Assembly (NCBI GenBank): GCA_030647705.1
Contig: JAUSJJ010000023.1
Coordinates: forward strand, 1-10,809
Source of the DNA: Dehalococcoidia bacterium
GTDB taxonomy: Bacteria; Chloroflexota; Dehalococcoidia; JAUSJJ01
DNA length: 10,809 bases
Direction: 5' to 3'
In this document: positions 1-5,980 of the stretch, one piece after another
How the letters are laid out: every line of letters starts with the position of its first letter
How positions within the stretch are numbered: position 1 is the stretch's first letter
Program-made: the position numbers and the translations under genes
Notes under the pieces: generated by a model
What the model was told of the DNA's origin: nothing
What the model saw: the letters and a program-made list of their open reading frames with translations, nothing else
Database searches by the model: none

Positions 1-646
1 CGCGTCTATGATAGATTGGCCGGAATGGCTTGTCAAGACCCCGCATGGCGTCATAACAAGTGCTGCCGAAAGCGGTGTGGTTATACCGGGGAGATATTGC
101 GGGCCGCCCTCACGGGAAGCAAAGAGGCTACCTGCGAACGATTCCGGCCCTTCTGAGCAAGCCATCAGGTTCAATGAAGCTGCCCCTTTGGCGGGCAACG
201 CAACCGGCTACGTCCCGACTGTGGCGCTCGTATCTCCAATGACATTCTCCCCGACGCGAGCGTCAGGGATAATGTCATTAAACAAACGAGGAACAGCTAC
301 GAAAACACCCTTCCCGGTCATGAGGCTCATTACTCAATGATACTTCTTGCAGGAATCGCATTGACATACGTAAACCTACGTATTTTGGCCGCCCGCAGAT
401 ATCTAACATGGAACAGCGACCCAGTTGAAAGACTATCCTTGCGCCGCAGCCTCGTTGCGGAACGAAGGCAAGACTGAACCCTGTTCCACGACGACCGCTT
501 CCCACGGGTAGTCCGTTGCTGAGGGCAGCCTGGCAAGGCGGGGGCTGTGTTCATGAAAGGGCTCAAGAGGGGAGAACGAAGCGCGCCGAAAGTCCGCGAG
601 ATCATCGTCTGAGGCTCAGTGATGGCCCCACTCATCCTAATGCCGC
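1..646. other. Stretch without a recognisable gene
   Basis: I find no protein I recognise in this leading stretch on either strand. An open frame at 8-340 (+) would encode 110 residues, but it has no convincing ribosome binding site, no motif, and runs straight through the palindrome at 238-279, so I do not call it a gene. Two overlapping minus-strand frames between 278 and 653 have Arg/Ser-rich, low-information translations typical of chance frames. The region could be intergenic DNA or a decayed mobile element or gene remnant; the palindrome is the only strong structural signal. The promoter of the next gene starts at 647. Confidence 0.5.
238..279. repeat. 42-base near-perfect palindrome
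   Basis: The left arm at 238-257 (AATGACATTCTCCCCGACGC) pairs with the right arm at 260-279 at 18 of 20 positions, across a two-base centre (GA, 258-259). The two mismatches are at arm positions 10 and 15. No T-run follows on the right (ATTAAACAAAC) and none precedes it on the left, so it is not an ordinary intrinsic terminator. Such a structure could be a pair of facing terminal inverted repeats of an insertion element or miniature element, a dimeric-regulator operator, or a recombinase site. I do not recognise the arm sequence with certainty. Confidence 0.8.
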
Positions 647-675
647 TTGACAAACCGCTGTCGATGCCTTATGCT
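647..675 (+). promoter_or_regulatory. Sigma70-type promoter for the first zinc-ribbon gene
   Basis: A perfect -35 box TTGACA (647-652) is followed after 17 bases by TATGCT (670-675), which matches the -10 consensus at four of six positions including both outer T residues. Transcription would start near 682, giving a leader of about 110 bases before the ATG at 791. There is no other gene it could serve on this strand. The leader contains no long hairpin that I can see. The call rests on sequence match only. Confidence 0.6.
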
Positions 676-790
676 ATTAACAATAACCTGATTGAAGTTT
701 GCTATTCTTCAACCTGCTCGATTCCTCTGGCGTTCCCCAGGCCATAGATGATCATGCTCCAACCAGGTCAAGATTAGAGGAGGTTCATCT

Positions 791-1120
791 ATGGCTTACC
801 AGGACAAGACTCTCAAGTGCTCGGATTGCAGCGTTGATTTTACTTTCAGCGCTTCCGAGCAGGAATTCTTCGCCGGCAAGGGCTTCGTCAATGAGCCCGG
901 CCGTTGCCCCACCTGCCGGGCTGCCAGAAAAGCGCAGCGTGGCAATAGCAGCGGCGGCGGCAGCAGCAGCAGCAGCTACAACGGCGGAGGCTACCGGCAG
1001 CAAAGGGAAATGCATCCCGCGGTCTGCGCCACTTGTGGCAAAGACACTCAGGTCCCCTTCGAGCCCAGAAACGGGCGTCCCGTGTATTGCTCGGACTGCT
1101 ACTCAGCAACGAGACGGTAG
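791..1120 (+). CDS. Double zinc-ribbon protein, 109 aa (first copy)
   Basis: This small protein has two zinc-ribbon modules. The N-terminal one (residues about 5-48) carries C10-x2-C13 and C39-x2-C42, with the pattern typical of the 'probable zinc-ribbon' (zf_Tbcl-like) family. The C-terminal one (about 76-104) has C79-x2-C82 and C100-x2-C103, around a VPFEPR-x-GRPVYC core. The modules are joined by a flexible Gly/Ser linker (about 51-67) encoded by a triplet repeat. The start is supported by AGAGGAGG at 776-783, seven bases from the ATG. It has its own promoter (647-675) and terminator (1180-1226), so it is probably monocistronic. No enzyme motif is present; such proteins are usually annotated as hypothetical, and binding of nucleic acid or protein is only a guess. 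A paralogue lies at 1742-2059. Overlapping frames on both strands rich in Ala or Ser arise from the triplet repeat and are not genes. Confidence 0.9.
   Translation: MAYQDKTLKCSDCSVDFTFSASEQEFFAGKGFVNEPGRCPTCRAARKAQRGNSSGGGSSSSSYNGGGYRQQREMHPAVCATCGKDTQVPFEPRNGRPVYCSDCYSATRR
951..976 (+). repeat. GGC/AGC triplet repeat in zinc-ribbon linker
   Basis: About three GGC units run into five AGC units, encoding a Gly then Ser run that links the two zinc ribbons. The paralogous gene at 1742-2059 lacks this repeat and has an Asn/Ser/Gly linker instead. Triplet runs of this kind can change length without breaking the frame, so the linker may vary between strains. Confidence 0.75.
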
Positions 1121-1179
1121 AGACAGCGACTGGCCAAGCCTGAATCCGCTTGGCCTTTGACTAGTTTCACAGAAGCGAC

Positions 1180-1226
1180 ACTGAGGAGAACAGGGCAGTT
1201 GGGAATGCGGCCCTGTTCTCCTCAGT
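1180..1226 (+). terminator. Strong terminator hairpin after first zinc-ribbon gene
   Basis: A 17-base arm (1180-1196, ACTGAGGAGAACAGGGC) pairs perfectly with 1210-1226 across a 13-base loop, and is followed by AGTTTTCCCTC with a short T-run at 1229-1232. It lies 59 bases after the stop codon of the upstream gene. The perfect long stem and position fit an intrinsic terminator. The stem is longer than usual for a simple terminator, so it may also protect the mRNA 3' end. Confidence 0.8.
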
Positions 1227-1344
1227 AGTTTTCCCTCTTCGCGTCATGGCAAACTTTCTATTTCCGTCTACTTTGCGGCTTTTCACTAGATAACGGACGA
1301 CGATCAGGGGCGGTAGTTTTCTTGATGTTTCCAGTTTTCTCACA

Positions 1345-1350
1345 GGGAGG
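1345..1350 (+). promoter_or_regulatory. Ribosome binding site of the 53-aa gene
   Basis: GGGAGG lies six bases upstream of the ATG at 1357. It is the main evidence, with the cysteine pattern, that the short frame following it is a real gene. Confidence 0.7.
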
Positions 1351-1356
1351 TGGCAG

Positions 1357-1518
1357 ATGGACTGCGAAGTCGCGATCGTGCGTGATGGGGACCCGGCATG
1401 TGCCCACTATTGGATGCTGAATGGCAAGAATTCCGGCGTCTGCAACAAATGTGGAGCCAAGAAGCATTTCCCTCTTAGCTGGACACCTCGTTCAAGGCCG
1501 AAAGCTAAGAAGGAGTAA
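1357..1518 (+). CDS. Small CxH/CxxC putative zinc-finger protein, 53 aa
   Basis: This short gene encodes 53 residues from an ATG with a strong ribosome binding site (GGGAGG, six bases upstream) to a TAA at 1516-1518. The sequence shows C15-A-H17-Y-W, then N25-S-G-V-C29-N-K-C32-G-A, and ends in a Lys/Arg/Pro-rich tail (residues 45-53). The C-x-H plus C-x2-C spacing could hold one zinc ion, and the HYW...SGVC-x2-CG layout recalls small uncharacterised proteins I associate with Chloroflexota. C3 could also take part. There is no catalytic motif or membrane segment. It sits between two paralogous zinc-ribbon genes, but the terminator at 1180-1226 separates it from the first. A basic tail would suit RNA or DNA binding, which is an inference. 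A chance frame is possible but unlikely given the RBS and motif. Confidence 0.75.
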   Translation: MDCEVAIVRDGDPACAHYWMLNGKNSGVCNKCGAKKHFPLSWTPRSRPKAKKE

Positions 1519-1741
1519 AGACAGGACGGCTGTTGCGCCCGATGCCGGGCATTGCCTGCGCAGCCCCGAGCCATGCAGGCCAGCCGATCTTGCGCGAAGC
1601 CTGCTATTAGTGTACAAGGCAAATAAGTTTCAGTTTGGGTTATTGCTTGCTTCTTTGAAGCCGCGCGATTCATCGCGTTCACTCAAGTGTTGGAATGACC
1701 GAAACTCTAACTGAATTCTATCGAAAGAGGAGAGTCATCCA
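1519..1741. other. Intergenic stretch before second zinc-ribbon gene
   Basis: These 223 bases hold no gene I can support. A 14-base palindrome, CGCGAT-TC-ATCGCG, is present at 1664-1677, about 65 bases before the next start codon, and could be an operator. A weak promoter candidate (TTGCGC at 1590-1595 and TACAAG at 1613-1618, 17-base spacing) is too poor to call with confidence. Confidence 0.4.
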
Positions 1742-2059
1742 ATGAGTCTTGAGGACAAGTCGTTTCAGTGTTTCGATTGCAGCGCCACATACGTTTTCAC
1801 CGCTGCTGAACAAGAGCAGTTCCAGTCAAAAGGCCACACCAACGCCCCCAAGCGCTGTCCAGCCTGCCGACAGTCGAGGAAACAACGTCAGCTAGACGGG
1901 GGCTTCTCGAACAACAACTCCGGTTTACGCTCACGCCCCCAAATGTTCCCGGCTACGTGCGCCCATTGTGGCAAGACCACCGAAGTGCCCTTCGAGCCAC
2001 GGCAAGGCAGGCCGGTGTACTGTAGAGAATGCTACAGCAGTGTACGACCGGGCCGCTAA
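1742..2059 (+). CDS. Double zinc-ribbon protein, 105 aa (second copy)
   Basis: This is a paralogue of the protein at 791-1120 with the same two-module design. C10-x2-C13 and C39-x2-C42 form the N-terminal ribbon, at positions identical to the first copy; C73-x2-C76 and C94-x2-C97 form the C-terminal ribbon around VPFEPRQGRPVYC. The linker (about 50-67) is Asn/Gly/Ser/Arg-rich rather than a Gly-Ser run. The start is fixed by AGAGGAGAG at 1726-1734, seven bases before the ATG. A GC-rich hairpin follows at 2061-2086. All eight metal-ligand cysteines are retained, so neither copy looks decayed. The role is unknown; it lies upstream of an RRM protein and a DEAD-box helicase, which hints at RNA metabolism only by proximity. 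Confidence 0.9.
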   Translation: MSLEDKSFQCFDCSATYVFTAAEQEQFQSKGHTNAPKRCPACRQSRKQRQLDGGFSNNNSGLRSRPQMFPATCAHCGKTTEVPFEPRQGRPVYCRECYSSVRPGR

Positions 2060-2060
2060 C

Positions 2061-2086
2061 GCCGGCTGTTGCAAAGGGCAGCCGGC
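2061..2086 (+). terminator. GC-rich hairpin after second zinc-ribbon gene
   Basis: GCCGGCTG (2061-2068) pairs perfectly with CAGCCGGC (2079-2086) across a ten-base loop, starting two bases after the stop codon. No T-run follows, so it is a poor intrinsic terminator by the usual rule. Its position suggests a 3'-end stabiliser or a factor-assisted terminator. Confidence 0.45.
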
Positions 2087-2159
2087 AGCCTGGAATACTC
2101 CGCCTCGTCCTGCTAAAGTGACACTGATGCGTGATGGAGTGGAACGTCCCCTGGCAAGG

Positions 2160-2188
2160 TTCACTGCGTAGCGTGGGACAGGTTCAAT
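2160..2188 (+). promoter_or_regulatory. Weak promoter candidate for RRM-helicase unit
   Basis: TTCACT (2160-2165) and TTCAAT (2183-2188) are separated by 17 bases, each matching the sigma70 consensus at four of six positions. The predicted start would be near 2195, about 47 bases before the RRM start codon. The match is modest and the call is tentative. Confidence 0.3.
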
Positions 2189-2228
2189 AACCGGGGGGGC
2201 CACAAACTGCCGCAGCGGAATGCACGAT

Positions 2229-2236
2229 GGGAGGGG
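2229..2236 (+). promoter_or_regulatory. Ribosome binding site fixing the RRM gene start
   Basis: GGGAGGGG ends five bases before the ATG at 2242. It overlaps the codons just after an upstream in-frame ATG at 2227, so the downstream ATG is the likely start. Confidence 0.7.
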
Positions 2237-2241
2237 TTAAC

Positions 2242-2589
2242 ATGAATATTCATGTGGGCAACCTGGCCCGTGAGGCGACCGAGGAGGAGTTGAAGCAGAC
2301 GTTCGCGGTGTTTGGGGAAGTAACGTCCGTGAGCATCATCAGGGACAGGAATAGTGGCGACCCAAAGGGGTTCGGGTTTGTCGAGATGCCTTCAAGTGCC
2401 GAAGGCAAGGCCGCGATCACAGGACTGAAGGGCAAGGTGCTGAAAGAGCGGACTCTGGATGTTACCGAAGCCCGGACCGGCGCCGGCAACAGAAGCAGCG
2501 GCTCCCATCGAGACCGAAAAGCCGGTGGCTCTTTTGGCGGCAGGACCAGTAGCTTCGGAGGAGGCCAGGGACGAAGAAAACGACGCTGA
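2242..2589 (+). CDS. RNA-binding protein with one RRM domain and RG-rich tail
   Basis: The 115-residue protein is a single RNA recognition motif followed by a basic tail. RNP2 is at residues 3-8 (IHVGNL) and RNP1 at 42-49 (KGFGFVEM), both with the expected aromatic or aliphatic RNA-contact positions. The tail (about 79-115) is Gly/Ser/Arg-rich and ends in RRKRR. This architecture matches the small bacterial RRM proteins of cyanobacteria and other phyla, which act as RNA chaperones and are often cold- or stress-regulated. I chose the ATG at 2242 because the Shine-Dalgarno sequence immediately precedes it; an in-frame ATG at 2227 would add five residues before the conserved domain. The helicase gene starts 58 bases downstream, so the two are probably co-transcribed and may act on the same structured RNAs (inference). 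Confidence 0.93.
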   Translation: MNIHVGNLAREATEEELKQTFAVFGEVTSVSIIRDRNSGDPKGFGFVEMPSSAEGKAAITGLKGKVLKERTLDVTEARTGAGNRSSGSHRDRKAGGSFGGRTSSFGGGQGRRKRR

Positions 2590-2635
2590 TCCGGTTGGCC
2601 TCGCCGGTAGCCAGCCAATACAACACGTATTTATT

Positions 2636-2642
2636 AGAGGAG
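2636..2642 (+). promoter_or_regulatory. Ribosome binding site for the GTG start of the helicase
   Basis: AGAGGAG lies five bases upstream of GTG at 2648. It decides the start: the reading frame stays open upstream to 2459, overlapping the RRM gene, but that extension has no ribosome binding site and a low-information sequence. Confidence 0.75.
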
Positions 2643-2647
2643 TCTCA

Positions 2648-3853
2648 GTGAGTTTCACCTTATTCAATTTTGACCCGAGAATCATGTCCGGTGTGCGTGC
2701 TCTCGGCTACACGGAGCCCACACCCATCCAGCTTCAGGGGATCCCTCCCATTCTGCAAGGGCGTGATGTCATTGGCCTGGCCCAGACCGGGACTGGCAAG
2801 ACCGCTGCCTTTACTCTGCCCATCTCACAGCGTCTGCTGAACGGGCACAGAGGGGTGATCCGCGCTGCCATTATCTCGCCTACGCGTGAACTGGCGGAGC
2901 AGACCTGCGAGGCGTTCAGCCAGCTCGGCAGGCAGACGGGACTGCGGAGCATGGCCATCTACGGCGGGGTAAGCATGGACCAGCAAACCTCGCGGCTGCG
3001 CAGGGGCGTCGAGATAGCTGTAGCCTGCCCCGGCCGCCTGCTCGATCATATTTGGAGAGGCACGATCGATCTATCGCATGTGGAAATCCTCGTAATCGAC
3101 GAGGCGGACCGGATGTTTGACCAGGGTTTCCTGCCGGACGTCCGCAATATTCTGGGCTGCATGGTACAGCAGCGGCAGACGCTGTTTTTCTCCGCTACCA
3201 TGCCTGACGATGTGCGCCGGCTGTCACGGGATATCCTCCACGACCCGGTCACGGTGCAAATAGGCCGCGAGGCGCCGGCAACGACGGTCTCGCATGCGTT
3301 GTACCCCGTCAAGCCGCACCTCAAGACCGAGCTACTAATCAAGCTCCTGAGACAGACTCCAACGGAGTCGGTCCTGGTCTTCACCCGGACCAAACACCGC
3401 ACTGAGAGCGTCGCACTGCGCCTGCAGAAGGAGGGCTTCAAGGCGGCCTCCCTTCAGGGCAATCTGAGCCAGCCCAGGCGCCAGGCTGCGCTCAATGGGT
3501 TCCGCAACGGTTCATTCAAGATTCTGGTGGCGACGGACATTGCTGCCCGCGGCATAGATGTTCTGCGCATTTCGCACGTTATCAACTATGACATGCCAGA
3601 TGGCACCGATGCCTACATACATCGCATCGGCCGAACGGGGCGGATCGGCCAAAATGGGGACGCATTGACATTTGTGACCGGAGAAGACAATGCTGCGGTG
3701 AAAGACCTGGAGCGTCTTCTGAACACCAGACTGGAACGCCACAGCCTCCCCGGCTTCGATTATGCCGCGTCTGCGCCGGAAAGGACCCAGTCCCGCCCAC
3801 TTCGCCCAACGCGCAAGCCAACGGCCCTGCGTCCCAGGTTCGGCAACGCTTAG
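2648..3853 (+). CDS. DEAD-box ATP-dependent RNA helicase, 401 aa
   Basis: This enzyme unwinds or remodels short RNA duplexes using ATP. All core motifs are visible in order: Q motif with F6 and the TPIQ box (25-28), motif I AQTGTGKT (45-52), Ia PTREL (78-82), Ib CPGR (127-130), II DEAD (151-154), III SAT (182-184), IV VLVFTRT (242-248), V ATDIAARGID (295-304) and VI HRIGRTGR (325-332). After the two RecA-like domains there is only a short basic tail (about 375-401), so it is a minimal RhlE-type helicase rather than a CsdA/DeaD with a long C-terminal RNA-binding domain. The motif Ib variant has Cys in place of the usual Thr. The start is the GTG at 2648. The RRM gene lies 58 bases upstream; a separate RNA-binding protein could supply the specificity this short helicase lacks (inference). 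Confidence 0.95.
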   Translation: MSFTLFNFDPRIMSGVRALGYTEPTPIQLQGIPPILQGRDVIGLAQTGTGKTAAFTLPISQRLLNGHRGVIRAAIISPTRELAEQTCEAFSQLGRQTGLRSMAIYGGVSMDQQTSRLRRGVEIAVACPGRLLDHIWRGTIDLSHVEILVIDEADRMFDQGFLPDVRNILGCMVQQRQTLFFSATMPDDVRRLSRDILHDPVTVQIGREAPATTVSHALYPVKPHLKTELLIKLLRQTPTESVLVFTRTKHRTESVALRLQKEGFKAASLQGNLSQPRRQAALNGFRNGSFKILVATDIAARGIDVLRISHVINYDMPDGTDAYIHRIGRTGRIGQNGDALTFVTGEDNAAVKDLERLLNTRLERHSLPGFDYAASAPERTQSRPLRPTRKPTALRPRFGNA

Positions 3854-4005
3854 CACTGTTCCAGGCTGGCCTGTCGTCCAATACGTGTGTCATGTCGTGT
3901 GAACACTTCGTCGATCGTCCGCTGCAGGGTTGCCTGAGCGTGTGATTCATCGGAATCGAACATATCTTCAAGAGGGTGGAGCTGTGCTGCAGAGAGGGAA
4001 CGTTA
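3854..4005. other. Gap between helicase and sigma factor genes
   Basis: These 152 bases contain no convincing terminator or consensus promoter. I noted only a direct repeat of CGTGTG around 3884-3901 and a GTGTGAACAC palindrome at 3897-3906 near its middle. The sigma gene's promoter must be non-consensus or lie elsewhere. Confidence 0.35.
3991..3998 (+). promoter_or_regulatory. Ribosome binding site deciding sigma factor start
   Basis: AGAGAGGG is seven bases upstream of the ATG at 4006. An in-frame GTG at 3976 would add ten residues, but the purine stretch before it is too close to serve it. Confidence 0.6.
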
Positions 4006-5508
4006 ATGGCTAGACCAAAGCGTTACGAATATCAAGAGGAACCCGGGGAGCACAAAGTCCTTGAAGATGGTCCTGCCGAAGATGTGATTCTCCTGTCAAA
4101 GGAGGCGCCCGCCGTGGAGCACATCGAGGCGGAGCAGGAGCCATCTGAAGGGGACTTGCCGGCTCTGGAAGAGGAACTCGAAGAGCCGGCGGAACTCGAA
4201 GCCGAGACCGGGCCCGAGCTGGCCGGGGACGAGATCATCGATGACCCGGTGAGAGTGTATCTCCACGAGATCGGTCGTATCTACCTGATCAGCGCTGCCC
4301 AAGAGAAGGAGCTGGCAAAGGAGCGGGAGAAGGGCAAGTATGTGAAGGGCATCGAGGAAGGCTTGATCAGAGCCAACCTGCCTTCTTCTGCTCTGGACAT
4401 TGTTCTGACGATTCTGCAGAGGCTGCACGAGGCTTCCGAGCTTCTGGATGCACTTGAGGCGCAGGCGTCCCTGCCCCCTCTGGAACACCTGATGGACAGA
4501 CTGTCCCGTCCTGAACTCAGGTCCGCCATCGATGGGGAGTTCCCCCAGGAATTCCTCGCGGCCATCAGTGAACGAACACAAATAACCCCGGCAGGGACAG
4601 GGCGGGCCTTGATCAGTCTATCGATGAACAGCCGGCTCGTCCCGCCCGAGGTTTGCAGGTTCCTGGAAGACAAGGGGGCGCTGGCCCAGATCGGCGACAT
4701 GATGAAGGAACCTGGGTTTCGTGCTACTTTCGAACCATACCGGGGCGCCTTCCAGGGTTACCTGGAGACGGTGAGGGCAAAAGGGGAGGTGGCTGAGAAG
4801 CACCTCAGCGAGGCCAACCTCCGTCTGGTGGTCAGCATCGCCAAGAAGTACGTGGGGCGTGGGATGTCCTTTCTGGACCTGATACAGGAAGGGAACATGG
4901 GCCTTATCCGCGCTGTGGAGAAATTCGACTACCGAAGGGGATACAAGTTCAGCACCTATGCTACCTGGTGGATAAAGCAGGCAATCACCAGGGCCATCGC
5001 CGACCAGTCCCGCACCGTGCGCATTCCGGTACATATGGTGGAGACCATCAACAAACTGACCAGGGTCAGCCGCAGGCTGGTCCAGGAATATGGGCGGGAG
5101 CCCACAACCAAGGAAATCGGCATGGCGATGGACCTCACATCGGGCAAGGTCCGGGATATCATCAAGATGTCCCGGCAGCCGGTCTCCCTGGAGACGCCCA
5201 TTGGCGCGGAGGAAGACAGCCACCTCGGCGATTTCATCGAGGACCACAGCACTGTGGCCCCAGCCGAAGCCGCTTCTCAGCTTCTGCTGAAAGAGCAGAT
5301 CGGAGAAGTGCTATCTTCGCTCATGCCGCGGGAGAGCAGAGTGCTGCAACTGAGGTTTGGGCTGGAGGACGGGCGGGCCCGCACGCTGGAAGAGGTGGGG
5401 CAGGAGTTCGGGGTTACCCGTGAGCGCATCCGCCAGATCGAAGCCAAGGCCCTGCGCAAGCTGCGCCATCCCAGCCGCAGCAAGCAACTCAAGGACTTCC
5501 TGGAATAG
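4006..5508 (+). CDS. rpoD: RNA polymerase sigma factor, RpoD/SigA type, 500 aa
   Basis: This sigma70-family factor directs RNA polymerase to promoters. An acidic, Glu-rich N-terminal segment (about 10-75) stands where region 1.1 would be. Region 1.2 follows (about 79-110, [11 protein letters not shown]), then a roughly 140-residue non-conserved spacer (about 115-255). Region 2 runs about 264-345, with [34 protein letters not shown] and TVRIP, the last two being the -10 melting and recognition segments. Region 3 spans about 345-420 and region 4 about 424-500, with the helix-turn-helix [18 protein letters not shown] for the -35 box. The near-canonical 2.4 and 4.2 sequences fit recognition of TTGACA/TATAAT, as seen in promoters in this window. 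It is probably the housekeeping factor, but it is not beside dnaG here, so an additional RpoD paralogue (HrdB/SigA-like) cannot be excluded. The start at 4006 has the better ribosome binding site. Confidence 0.93.
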   Translation: MARPKRYEYQEEPGEHKVLEDGPAEDVILLSKEAPAVEHIEAEQEPSEGDLPALEEELEEPAELEAETGPELAGDEIIDDPVRVYLHEIGRIYLISAAQEKELAKEREKGKYVKGIEEGLIRANLPSSALDIVLTILQRLHEASELLDALEAQASLPPLEHLMDRLSRPELRSAIDGEFPQEFLAAISERTQITPAGTGRALISLSMNSRLVPPEVCRFLEDKGALAQIGDMMKEPGFRATFEPYRGAFQGYLETVRAKGEVAEKHLSEANLRLVVSIAKKYVGRGMSFLDLIQEGNMGLIRAVEKFDYRRGYKFSTYATWWIKQAITRAIADQSRTVRIPVHMVETINKLTRVSRRLVQEYGREPTTKEIGMAMDLTSGKVRDIIKMSRQPVSLETPIGAEEDSHLGDFIEDHSTVAPAEAASQLLLKEQIGEVLSSLMPRESRVLQLRFGLEDGRARTLEEVGQEFGVTRERIRQIEAKALRKLRHPSRSKQLKDFLE

Positions 5509-5540
5509 GCCGACCCCGCCGGTGTGATGCCAAGTGAGTC

Positions 5541-5572
5541 AGTATCGAGACGCTTTTCGGAGTCTCGATACT
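5541..5572 (+). terminator. Hairpin after the sigma factor gene
   Basis: AGTATCGAGAC (5541-5551) pairs perfectly with GTCTCGATACT (5562-5572) across a ten-base loop that contains TTTT. It begins 33 bases after the stop. The sequence that follows (ATTCATGACTC) lacks a T-run, so termination may be partial; the inverted repeat itself is unambiguous. Confidence 0.6.
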
Positions 5573-5898
5573 ATTCATGACTCGTGCTCCTCATTATTGC
5601 TCCGGCCTGCGATTTGTGTTTGTCGCTGCACGAGAACGGCATCGCAGACACGAGCTCAAACCACTGTTCCTCACCGTCCAGGAGACCTGCTGCACTCCAG
5701 GGACTTCCGGTGACGAACAGAGATAACACGTACCGGCGCCGTGCCAGGCCGAGCCGCCGGGCCAGGGACCTCGGTCTACGTTCCGGCCCGGAGCCACCCA
5801 CTTCACCGAACGTGTCTCACAGGTAATTCCCGCCCCACCGCACCCGCCAATGAGACATCCACGCCTCTGGCGGCCTTTCCAAAATACCCTCAAAAACC
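5573..5898. other. Non-coding stretch with several inverted repeats
   Basis: I see no supported gene here. Several short perfect arms could form a folded RNA: CTCGTG (5581-5586) with CACGAG (5649-5654), enclosing CTGCGAT (5607-5613) with ATCGCAG (5641-5647); and CCGGGCC (5757-5763) with GGCCCGG (5785-5791). The open frames on both strands have Arg/Pro/Ser-rich, motif-free translations. No clear promoter precedes the structure, so it could be plain GC-rich spacer, a 3' region of the sigma transcript, or a small RNA. Confidence 0.4.
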
Positions 5899-5928
5899 TT
5901 GACAGCACAGATAACCGCAGCTTATGAT
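5899..5928 (+). promoter_or_regulatory. Strong sigma70 promoter for the UbiB gene
   Basis: A perfect -35 box TTGACA (5899-5904) is followed by an 18-base spacer and TATGAT (5923-5928), five of six matches to the -10 consensus. An A-rich stretch (about 5881-5896) just upstream resembles an UP element. Transcription would start near 5935, giving a leader of about 46 bases. Confidence 0.75.
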
Positions 5929-5980
5929 GTCTCTGGAGGGTCGAGTTGCCGGGTAGCGTGCCCGCACCGCCGGGCATAAT

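Noticed and set aside
8..340. Open frame of 110 codons on the + strand
   Set aside because: It has no ribosome binding site or recognisable motif, and it reads through the 42-base palindrome. The translation looks like chance.
361..386. TTGACA followed by TATTTT as a possible promoter
   Set aside because: The spacing is only 14 bases, too short for a sigma70 promoter, and no gene follows closely.
699..1160. Long + strand frame overlapping the first zinc-ribbon gene, with a poly-Ala run
   Set aside because: It is the triplet repeat read in another frame. The zinc-ribbon frame has the conserved cysteines and the ribosome binding site.
4618..5247. 209-codon minus-strand frame opposite the sigma factor
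   Set aside because: It is antisense to strongly conserved sigma regions 2 and 3, so it is a shadow caused by GC-rich codon usage.
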